Below are positions 1-5,070 of a stretch of 14,452 bases of DNA, one piece after another. Origin of the DNA: Clostridia bacterium (GTDB lineage Bacteria > Bacillota_A > Clostridia > Oscillospirales > CAG-272); NCBI GenBank assembly GCA_017466455.1, contig JAFTUD010000042.1:1-14452 (forward strand). The letters are read 5' to 3'. The first letter of the stretch is position 1, and every line of letters begins with the position of its first letter. Both the position numbers and the translations under genes were made by a program. The notes beneath the pieces are model-generated. The model had not been told where the DNA came from. It ran no database searches and worked only from the letters and a program-made list of their open reading frames with translations.

Positions 1-98
1 AGGTAAAGCCACTTACCCTCGGTCAGGCATCGCGCATTAGCGGAGTTAGCCCTGCGGATATCAGCGTGCTTCTTATTTATCTTGACTCGCTTAAATAA
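1..98 (+). CDS. mnmG: MnmG (GidA) C-terminal end, partial
   Basis: Only the last 31 codons are present; bases 1-2 finish an earlier codon and the frame starts at base 3, ending in TAA at 96-98. The translation contains [20 protein letters not shown], which is the highly conserved C-terminal helical segment of MnmG, the FAD-dependent protein that works with MnmE to install carboxymethylaminomethyl groups on the wobble uridine of certain tRNAs. The rest of the gene lies upstream of the window. In many Bacillota mnmG is followed at once by rsmG; here a terminator follows and then unrelated genes, so either the usual neighbour has been displaced by inserted DNA or this lineage is arranged differently. 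The identification rests on the C-terminal signature alone but that signature is distinctive. Confidence 0.9.
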   Translation, partial: VKPLTLGQASRISGVSPADISVLLIYLDSLK

Positions 99-102
99 AT
101 TA

Positions 103-131
103 AAAAGAGGCTTTTTGAAATAGCCTCTTTT
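103..131 (+). terminator. Rho-independent terminator after mnmG
   Basis: AAAAGAGGCT (103-112) pairs with AGCCTCTTTT (122-131), a 10-bp stem with a 9-nt loop and a T run at the 3' arm. It starts 5 bases after the mnmG stop and separates mnmG from the downstream region. Confidence 0.9.
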
Positions 132-140
132 GTTGTCCTC

Positions 141-172
141 TTTTAATTATATTTTAATTATCTTTTAATTAT
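141..172. repeat. Three direct repeats of TTTTAATTAT, 11-bp period
   Basis: TTTTAATTAT occurs exactly at 141-150, 152-161 and 163-172, separated by single bases, so all copies lie on nearly the same face of the helix. This is seen directly. Its role is unknown: it could be an AT-rich upstream element, an iteron-like protein binding array or a simple slippage product. It lies about 70 bp upstream of the first strong promoter box. Confidence 0.8.
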
Positions 173-197
173 AATGAAGGGTAATGGCTATACCCGC

Positions 198-213
198 GTC
201 ACAGTCCTGTGAC
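198..213. promoter_or_regulatory. Perfect 7-2-7 dyad, candidate operator
   Basis: GTCACAG (198-204) and CTGTGAC (207-213) form a perfect inverted repeat with a 2-bp centre, ending 25 bp before the -35 box at 239. The related half-site ATCACAGG recurs at 395-402, over the expected start of the second promoter. It could be a binding site for one of the two regulators encoded just downstream; this is inference. Confidence 0.45.
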
Positions 214-238
214 TATTGAAAAACCGCCTCAAGCCCTA

Positions 239-268
239 TTGACAAGGGGTTTTAGGGTGTGATAGAAT
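239..268 (+). promoter_or_regulatory. Sigma-A promoter P1
   Basis: A consensus -35 TTGACA (239-244) and a -10 TAGAAT (263-268) are separated by 18 bp. A transcript would start near 275 and carry a leader of about 175 nt before the first gene at 452, containing the hairpin at 295-326. Confidence 0.6.
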
Positions 269-294
269 AAAGGAAAGAATGTGCCAAGCGCTAA

Positions 295-326
295 TGCGAA
301 AAAGCTCAAAAAAGTGAGCTGTCGCA
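295..326 (+). other. Leader hairpin, two-part stem
   Basis: TGCGA (295-299) pairs with TCGCA (322-326), and inside it AGCTCA (303-308) pairs with TGAGCT (315-320) around an A-rich loop. It sits in the 5' leader made from P1. No T tract follows, so it is not a standard terminator. It may be a structured leader element or part of a small RNA; function unknown. Confidence 0.4.
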
Positions 327-362
327 CGCTTTGTGACCATTTTAAAAATGCTCTGATAGGTC

Positions 363-391
363 TTGACACGCATAGCCGAGCATGCTAAAAT
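363..391 (+). promoter_or_regulatory. Sigma-A promoter P2
   Basis: TTGACA (363-368), a 17-bp spacer and TAAAAT (386-391) make a near-consensus promoter, with the start expected near 398 and a leader of about 54 nt to the start codon at 452. A third TTGACA at 409-414 has no convincing -10 partner. P2 is the best candidate for driving the 452-1225 gene. Confidence 0.7.
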
Positions 392-451
392 ATTATCACA
401 GGCAAAATTTGACAAGGCTAAAAAAATATTTACATATAAAGGAGAAGAAAA

Positions 452-1225
452 ATGAACATTACGGCATTTTTAAACGAAAATGATTCTGATTTGTCCGCCC
501 TTGGCGAGATGAAGTCAAGATACGCCCTTGAAATCGTTGAAAGGACACTCACCCAAAGCAATATAAATGACGAGCAAAGAGAATTGCTTAACTCCTTTAA
601 GACACTTCTTGAGCAGGCGATTGAGGACGGCGATACAAGCTTTTATGAGGGCGCAAGGGAGACAATTGATGAAATCATCGGCGATCAAGATGATGAGCTT
701 GATATTTCATCACTTGATGCAGTCAGCACGCACGCGTTTGACCCTATCCTTAAGGATGATGAGGACATTGCTAAGATGGCGACAAGCGTGCATGCGTATT
801 TGTTTATGTATAAGGGGGAAAGAGATGTGAAGCTATCCGAGCTTATTTATAAATTTATGAGAGAAAACGGCATTGACGACCCTGTTGATGTGTGGAAGCC
901 AATCGGTCTTGGAAGAAAGAACTGGCATAACCTTATCACAAGATATGAAAAGGAAGAGGGCAAAAAGGCAAAGAAGCTCACGCTTCTATATGTCGCAATC
1001 GCGCTTCGCCTTAATATTGACCAGACAAGAGAGCTTCTTGAAAATCAATTCCACCGCCTTACAAAGAGTAAGCAGGACCTTATCTTTACATACCACATCG
1101 TAAACAGAGAAATAGATGTAAAGGATGAAAAGGACCACGCAATGATGGCGAAGAAGGAAATTGACCAAATCCGCGAGGAGCTTGCCGAGTACGGACTCGA
1201 GGTTCTTACAGTAAACTACGAATAA
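452..1225 (+). CDS. Predicted helical DNA-binding-like protein, 257 aa
   Basis: The ATG follows AAAGGAG (438-444) at good spacing. The first 110 residues are acidic and mostly helical. Residues about 125-220 (KLSELIYKFMRENG, then WKPIGLGRKNWHNLI, then KKLTLLYVAIALRLNIDQTRELL) have the layout of a Cro-like domain: helices, a polar recognition-like segment near GRKNWHNLI, then an ALAIAL-type helix followed by a DQTRELL segment. I have seen this general arrangement in small regulators of Bacillota, but I do not recognise a named family. The C-terminus (233-250) is another charged helix. There is no signal peptide or membrane segment. It stands alone between strong promoters and its own terminator, next to another small HTH gene, which suits a regulator. 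It could equally be a cytoplasmic protein of unknown role; the DNA-binding call is inference. Confidence 0.8.
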   Translation: MNITAFLNENDSDLSALGEMKSRYALEIVERTLTQSNINDEQRELLNSFKTLLEQAIEDGDTSFYEGARETIDEIIGDQDDELDISSLDAVSTHAFDPILKDDEDIAKMATSVHAYLFMYKGERDVKLSELIYKFMRENGIDDPVDVWKPIGLGRKNWHNLITRYEKEEGKKAKKLTLLYVAIALRLNIDQTRELLENQFHRLTKSKQDLIFTYHIVNREIDVKDEKDHAMMAKKEIDQIREELAEYGLEVLTVNYE

Positions 1226-1233
1226 AACAAAAT

Positions 1234-1260
1234 AAAAGGCTTCATTGAAGCCTTTTGTTT
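1234..1260 (+). terminator. Rho-independent terminator
   Basis: AAAAGGCTTC (1234-1243) and GAAGCCTTTT (1247-1256) form a 10-bp stem with a 3-nt loop followed by GTTT. It begins 8 bases after the stop of the 257-aa gene. Confidence 0.9.
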
Positions 1261-1271
1261 AAGCTGAATAA

Positions 1272-1287
1272 TTGTGGAACTCCACAA
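1272..1287. promoter_or_regulatory. Perfect 7-2-7 dyad, candidate autoregulatory operator
   Basis: TTGTGGA (1272-1278) and TCCACAA (1281-1287) form a perfect inverted repeat centred 24 bp before the start codon of the XRE-type gene. Position and symmetry fit an operator for the small HTH protein itself. The sequence shows only the dyad; binding is inferred. Confidence 0.45.
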
Positions 1288-1303
1288 AAAGGTAGGATAA
1301 AAT

Positions 1304-1540
1304 ATGAAATTGAACGATGCTATCATAAGAAGAATAAAGGAGATTTGCGCACAAAAGGATAGTAATGTGTGCGATATCGCGCTAAAGGGCGGAATGTCCC
1401 CGTCGGCAATTTACGACCTTATTAAGGGCAGAACAAAATGCTCAAAGGTCGTTACAGTAAAGCGATTTTGCGAGGGCGCAGGCATAACACTTTCCGAATT
1501 TTTTGATAAGGAATATTTTAACGAGCCCGAAGAGGACTAA
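1304..1540 (+). CDS. XRE-family HTH regulator, 78 aa
   Basis: A compact Cro/C1-type helix-turn-helix protein. Helix 2 is near residues 22-30 (VCDIALKGG), the turn and recognition helix near 32-42 (SPSAIYDLIKG), and helix 4 to 5 near 52-68 (VKRFCEGAGITLSEFF), the usual order for this fold. There is no further domain, so it is about the minimal length for the family and probably works as a dimer. The start is supported by AAGGTAGG about 10 bases upstream. It has a perfect dyad just upstream and its own terminator downstream. Stand-alone proteins of this type are common both in Clostridia chromosomes and in their prophages, so it may control the phage-like operon that begins at 2089, but nothing in the sequence proves that link. 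Confidence 0.88.
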   Translation: MKLNDAIIRRIKEICAQKDSNVCDIALKGGMSPSAIYDLIKGRTKCSKVVTVKRFCEGAGITLSEFFDKEYFNEPEED

Positions 1541-1554
1541 GGCTCAATCTAAAT

Positions 1555-1608
1555 AAAAACGACATCAAACGAGTGAGCTAAGGCTCATTTCAAGCGATGT
1601 CGTTTTTT
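1555..1608 (+). terminator. Long-stem terminator with inner hairpin
   Basis: AAAAACGACATC (1555-1566) pairs with GATGTCGTTTTT (1596-1607), a 12-bp stem ending in T6. The large loop holds a second hairpin, TGAGC (1574-1578) with GCTCA (1583-1587). It closes the XRE gene transcript. Confidence 0.88.
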
Positions 1609-1659
1609 GTTTTTAAGGTGATAGCGAAATGAGTACAAAATTAAAAGGACTACCCGTTG

Positions 1660-1801
1660 GCGCAGTGCCATTAAGGACACTGCGCATCGATATAAATCCC
1701 TTGCGGGATTTTCGATATGTTGCTTGCGCAACTCGATATGGACTCTGCGAGTCCTCGATATGCAACTTCGTTGCGTTGGATAGCCACCCGAGGCTCTCGG
1801 G
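1660..1801. repeat. Tandem array of short hairpins with CGATAT spacers
   Basis: Six consecutive hairpins: GCGCAGTG/CACTGCGC (1660-1685), AAATCCC/GGGATTT (1694-1711), GTTGC/GCAAC (1719-1732), GGACTC/GAGTCC (1740-1754), GCAAC/GTTGC (1762-1774) and CCCGAG/CTCGGG (1787-1801). The spacer CGATAT lies at 1688-1693, 1713-1718, 1734-1739 and 1756-1761, giving a period of about 21-25 bp. Stems differ from unit to unit but each is self-complementary. An open frame runs through it from 1629, but it is only the translation of the hairpins and has no coding character. Confidence 0.85.
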
Positions 1802-2060
1802 CGGAGCTTGTAGTGCGGAGTGAAGCAATTTTAAACAATATGGGCGCGTTTTGATATGGCTACACACTTATTATCATTCCCCATATGCCACCCGAGGCAC
1901 TCGGGGGTCGGGGCGTATAGAAACGGCTCATACCGCACGATGTCGAATTTTGCCCGTCGAGGCTTTTTTGCCAAAGTGTGGAGTGAAGAAAACTGCTTCG
2001 GACCGTGCGGAAACGGTTCTTATTAAACGATGTCGGATATTGCCACCCGAGGCTCTCGGG
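1787..2060. repeat. Left dispersed-repeat cluster
   Basis: Several diverged copies of one repeat family. CCCGAG-nnn-CTCGGG hairpins lie at 1787-1801 (loop GCT), 1891-1905 (GCA) and 2046-2060 (GCT), and a decayed one starts at 1956 (GTCGAG followed by a T run). A copy of the longer unit, from GGAGTGAAGAAAACTGCTTC near 1980 through CGATGTCGGATATTGCC to 2060, matches the unit at 12556-12635 and, less closely, the repeats inside the scaffold gene at 5095-5383. A further internal stem, GACCGT with ACGGTT, falls near 1999-2017. No believable gene is present between 1609 and 2100. Confidence 0.8.
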
Positions 2061-2064
2061 CAGG

Positions 2065-2097
2065 TTGTCCGTTTTGTCCGTTTTTTTGTGATATGAT
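2065..2097 (+). promoter_or_regulatory. Extended -10 promoter for the phage-like operon
   Basis: TG-A-TATGAT (2089-2097) is an extended -10 box; transcription would begin near 2104. Just upstream TTGTCCGTT is repeated in tandem (2065-2073 and 2074-2082). Neither copy sits at the usual 17-bp distance for a -35 box, so they may be activator or repressor contacts. The promoter begins only a few bases after the last hairpin of the repeat cluster. Confidence 0.5.
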
Positions 2098-2106
2098 AGT
2101 AGATGT

Positions 2107-2126
2107 CAAGGGGGTGCACACCCTTG
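2107..2126 (+). other. Leader near-palindrome
   Basis: The 20 bases at about 2107-2126 run CAAGGGGGTG then CACACCCTTG, a near-perfect inverted repeat with one mismatch, within the presumed 5' leader. A second small stem, AAGGC with GCCTT, follows near 2139-2150. Together they could shape translation of the first gene. No T tract follows. Confidence 0.35.
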
Positions 2127-2167
2127 GCGGACAGGAATAAGGCAAGCCTTGAAAGGGGGGGAGAAGC

Positions 2168-2497
2168 GTGATTGATGAAAAAACCAAGGAAAAGCTGAAA
2201 AGGATTTTGGTAAGCATAGCGGTAGCCGATGCATCTGAGGCGATAGAGATAGCGAGGGGCGGAGCGAGTGGCACAGGCGAGATAAAGATGAGCAAGGATT
2301 TATCCCGAGCGATATCGTCAATGAGAGTAAAGAGCGACAAGGGGAGCGTTGACATAGACATAAAGCTCCTTGATAAGCTAAAGGCGATAGAGCTTTACTT
2401 CAAGCTGTGTGAGGACGCGGGCGAGGGCGGGGCAAGTGACTCCTGCCTGCTCGTAGAATACGGTTACACCTCTCCGAAGGACCGAAATGAAAGCTAA
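2168..2497 (+). CDS. Terminase small subunit-like protein, short
   Basis: The chosen start is GTG at 2168, preceded by a G-rich Shine-Dalgarno stretch at 2155-2163. The 109-residue product is followed by a large terminase and has the look of the C-terminal half of phage TerS proteins: a helical ILVSIAVADASEAIEIA segment, a beta-like MRVKSDKGSVDIDIKL segment, then DKLKAIELYFKL, which matches the DKLKALELL pattern typical of TerS oligomerisation regions. What is missing is the N-terminal helix-turn-helix that normally recognises pac or cos DNA; typical TerS proteins are 140-180 residues. It overlaps the next start by 11 bp, so translation is coupled to TerL. The DNA GAGGGGCGGAGCGAGTG inside it (RGGAS) recurs in the connector gene near 7203. 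Family assignment rests on position and one motif. Confidence 0.6.
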   Translation: MIDEKTKEKLKRILVSIAVADASEAIEIARGGASGTGEIKMSKDLSRAISSMRVKSDKGSVDIDIKLLDKLKAIELYFKLCEDAGEGGASDSCLLVEYGYTSPKDRNES

Positions 2498-3749
2498 AAG
2501 CCTTCTTATGAATGAATCGTTTCGCGAGTCAAACAGCACGAAAAAGCGATACAGGGTAGAGTGTGGCTCGGCAGGAAGCGGAAAGAGCGTAAATGTCGCA
2601 CGGGACTTTATAATGAAGCTCTCGGACAAGAAATATCAGGGAGCGAACCTGCTTTGCGTACGAAAGACGGAGAACTCCCATCTTGATAGCACATATGCCG
2701 AGCTTAGCCGAGCCGTGCGGGAAATCTTTGGCGAGGAGTACACAAAATACTGGGAAATCTCACGCTCCCCCTTAAGAATGAGAAGTAAGATAACGGGCGC
2801 GCTCATAATGTTCCGAGGAACTCGAGATGATGAGCAACGGGAAAAGCTGAAATCAATCCAAGCGGTAAGCGGAAAAATCACTTGGGTGTGGGTAGAGGAA
2901 GCGACGGAGCTTGATGCAAGCGATCTTGACATCATAGACGACCGACTTCGCGGAGAGCTTGAAAACAGCGAGCTTTACTATCAAATCACCCTCACCTTTA
3001 ACCCCGTTAGCGCAAGCCACTGGATAAAAAAGCGCTTTTTTGACAGATGCGACCCCGATGTGTTTACAAATCGCACAAATTACCTTCAAAACGCCTTTAT
3101 AGATGAGGGCTACCACCGCCGAATGATGGCAAGGCGGGAGCTTGACCCCGAGGGCTACCGAGTTTACGGACTTGGCGAGTGGGGCGAGAGCGAGGGACTG
3201 ATTTTACCGCATTACACCGTACAATGTGTCGATAAAAGGCATGAAATGTACGATAGCGTGGCGATAGGACAGGACTTCGGCTTTAACCACGCGAACTGCA
3301 TTTTGACGGTTGGCTTTCGTGACGGAAACATTTTCGTGCTTGATGAGCTTTATACGAGGTATAAGGACACAGCCGAGATAATTTCCGAGGCGAGCAAGGC
3401 ACTTATTCCTAAAAATGTCACAATGTGGTGCGATAGCGCCGAGCCCGACAGGATAAAATCGTGGAAAAAGGCAGGCTACCGAGCGCAGGCAGTAAAGAAG
3501 GAGCCCGGTAGCGTTAGCGCGCAGATTGATTATTTGAAATCGCATAGCATAGTGATTGACCCGAAATGCGAAAACCTGATCCGAGAAATCGGCGAATGGA
3601 AGTGGAAGCGTGACCCCATATCCTCGGACTATACAGACGAGCCTGTATCGGTAAATGACGACTGTATAGCCTCACTCAGATACGCCATAGAGGGCGAGCG
3701 AAGGGGCAGAAGGCTTGGGGCGATATCCAAATCAAGGCTTGGCTTGTAG
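2487..3749 (+). CDS. Phage terminase large subunit (TerL), PBSX/Terminase_3 type
   Basis: This 420-residue protein is the ATP-driven DNA packaging motor and headful or cos nuclease. Visible motifs in order: Walker A GSAGSGKS (27-34), an adenine/Q-like CVRKTENS segment (57-64), Walker B with catalytic Glu ITWVWVEEATE (131-141), coupling motif TFNP (170-173), then the RNase H-like nuclease with acidic residues in GQDFGFNH (D263), WCDSAEPDRI (D316) and NDDCIASLRYAI (D391/D392). All catalytic residues are present and the length is normal, so the enzyme should be active. The ATG at 2487 has GAAGG 6 bases upstream and overlaps the TerS stop; an alternative ATG at 2508 is less likely. Active-site conservation argues that this module is, or was recently, functional. 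Confidence 0.95.
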   Translation: MKAKSLLMNESFRESNSTKKRYRVECGSAGSGKSVNVARDFIMKLSDKKYQGANLLCVRKTENSHLDSTYAELSRAVREIFGEEYTKYWEISRSPLRMRSKITGALIMFRGTRDDEQREKLKSIQAVSGKITWVWVEEATELDASDLDIIDDRLRGELENSELYYQITLTFNPVSASHWIKKRFFDRCDPDVFTNRTNYLQNAFIDEGYHRRMMARRELDPEGYRVYGLGEWGESEGLILPHYTVQCVDKRHEMYDSVAIGQDFGFNHANCILTVGFRDGNIFVLDELYTRYKDTAEIISEASKALIPKNVTMWCDSAEPDRIKSWKKAGYRAQAVKKEPGSVSAQIDYLKSHSIVIDPKCENLIREIGEWKWKRDPISSDYTDEPVSVNDDCIASLRYAIEGERRGRRLGAISKSRLGL

Positions 3750-3797
3750 ATGCGCAGTACAGCCAAAACGAAACAAAAAAGAACAGGTGAAAAATGA
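3750..3797 (+). CDS. Possible 15-aa basic peptide bridging TerL and portal
   Basis: ATG at 3750 directly abuts the TerL TAG, and its TGA (3795-3797) overlaps the portal ATG as ATGA. The peptide would be MRSTAKTKQKRTGEK, strongly basic. It exactly fills the gap between two genes, the spacing seen for translational coupling, but the Shine-Dalgarno is poor and 15 codons can arise by chance. It may simply keep ribosomes moving to the portal gene. Confidence 0.2.
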   Translation: MRSTAKTKQKRTGEK

Positions 3798-5065
3798 ATA
3801 CTTTAAAAATCAAAGAGCTAATACAGGAATTTAAAGAGGGCACGCTTCCCCGTTTGCGTATGCTTAAGGGCTATTACGACGGACGGCACGCAATTTTGCT
3901 TGATAAAAAGGAAGCGGGTAAGCCTCAAAACAAAATAGTAAATAACTTTTGCAAAAACATCACCGATACAACCGTCGGCTACTTTATGGGCACACCCGTC
4001 AGCTACGGCTCAGATGATAAGGAGCTTATTTCCGAGCTTGTCAGGATAAATAACTATAATGATGAGCAGTTTGTCAATAGCCGTCTGTCAAAGGACCTTA
4101 GCGTTTACGGAATGGCGTGCGAAATGCTTTATCTTGATGAGAATAAGGAGATAAGAGTCGTTCCGTGCGACATTACGAGCGTAATCCCCGTGTGGTCAAG
4201 CACCGTTGAAAGGGAGCTTATAGGCGCAATTCGCTTAGCCACGGGCGAGGATAGCTCACATACAAGGGTTGAGGTGTACGATGATAAGGAAATTTGCATT
4301 TACTCCCTTGATGCGGGCGGAAATATGCAAAAAACAGACACATATGCCCACTATTTTGGCGCAGTTCCGCTGAATTTCTACTTTAACAACTCCGATGCAA
4401 CGGGCGACTTTGAGCCGATAATCACCCTCGTTGACGCCTATAATAAGCTCCAAAGCGAGAGCGTGAACGATTTTGAGCTTTTCGCGGACTCCTATCTTGC
4501 AATCACGGGCATGAGTGATACTCAAAGCGAGGACATAGAGCGCCTTCGCGAGAACAGGGTCCTGCTTCTTGATGAGGGCGGACACGCGGAGTGGCTTGTC
4601 AAGAGCGTAAATGACGGCTATATTGAAAACCTAAAAAGCCGAATTTCCTCGGACATCTACCGCTTCTCGGGCTCAGTTGATATGACCGATGATACAATAG
4701 GACAAAGCGCGTCGGGAATAGCGATAAAATACCGCCTGCTCAACTTTGAGAACAGGGTGAGCGTTACCGAAAGATTTTTCAAAAAGGGGCTTGCAAGAAG
4801 ATACGAAATGATTTGCACACTCCTCTCGTTGCTTGGCAAGAGCTACGATTGGCGTAATATCAAGATGGTATTCTCAAGAAATATCCCCGAAAATCCGGCG
4901 GATAGCGCAGTCTATGCCGAGAAAATGAGTGGTATTGTATCAAAGCGCACGCTTCTTGAGGCACTTCCGATGGTTGATGATGCCGAGGGCGAGCTTGAAA
5001 GAATAAAAAGCGAAATGGCGGATACAGCCGTGGGCGTATCAAATAAAAGCGATAGCGAGGAGTAG
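3794..5065 (+). CDS. Phage portal protein, SPP1 gp6-like
   Basis: A 423-residue portal of the SPP1 family, the dodecameric ring at one head vertex through which TerL pumps DNA and to which the connectors bind. The N-terminal part contains LKGYYDGRHAIL and GKPQNKIVNNFCKNITDTTVG followed by YFMGTPVSY, hallmarks of the family; the middle holds the stem and clip region with YSLDAGGNM and the DAYNKLQSESVNDFELFADSYL helix; the C-terminal part includes GSVDMTDDTIGQSASGIAIKYRLLNFENR, the conserved crown-side helix. Length is only slightly below typical 430-500 residue members. AGGTG precedes the start. The last residues are separated by only 5 bp from the scaffold gene, whose ribosome site (GAGGAG) lies within the portal's end. 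Confidence 0.93.
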   Translation: MNTLKIKELIQEFKEGTLPRLRMLKGYYDGRHAILLDKKEAGKPQNKIVNNFCKNITDTTVGYFMGTPVSYGSDDKELISELVRINNYNDEQFVNSRLSKDLSVYGMACEMLYLDENKEIRVVPCDITSVIPVWSSTVERELIGAIRLATGEDSSHTRVEVYDDKEICIYSLDAGGNMQKTDTYAHYFGAVPLNFYFNNSDATGDFEPIITLVDAYNKLQSESVNDFELFADSYLAITGMSDTQSEDIERLRENRVLLLDEGGHAEWLVKSVNDGYIENLKSRISSDIYRFSGSVDMTDDTIGQSASGIAIKYRLLNFENRVSVTERFFKKGLARRYEMICTLLSLLGKSYDWRNIKMVFSRNIPENPADSAVYAEKMSGIVSKRTLLEALPMVDDAEGELERIKSEMADTAVGVSNKSDSEE

Positions 5066-5070
5066 AAAAG

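Noticed and set aside
392..402. DnaA box (TTATCACAGG)
   Set aside because: It lacks one C of TTATCCACA, is a single copy, and there is no cluster of such boxes in the region.
1629..1823. Open frame of 64 codons starting MSTKLKGLP
   Set aside because: It only translates the hairpin array; palindromic repeats are open in several frames by chance and the frame ends within the repeats.
1660..2060. CRISPR array
   Set aside because: The repeats are short, self-complementary and of variable stem; there are no uniform direct repeats with unique 30-bp spacers and no cas genes.
1851..2096. Open frame of 81 codons through the left repeat cluster
   Set aside because: It is made of repeat copies, has no ribosome binding site and no recognisable protein pattern.
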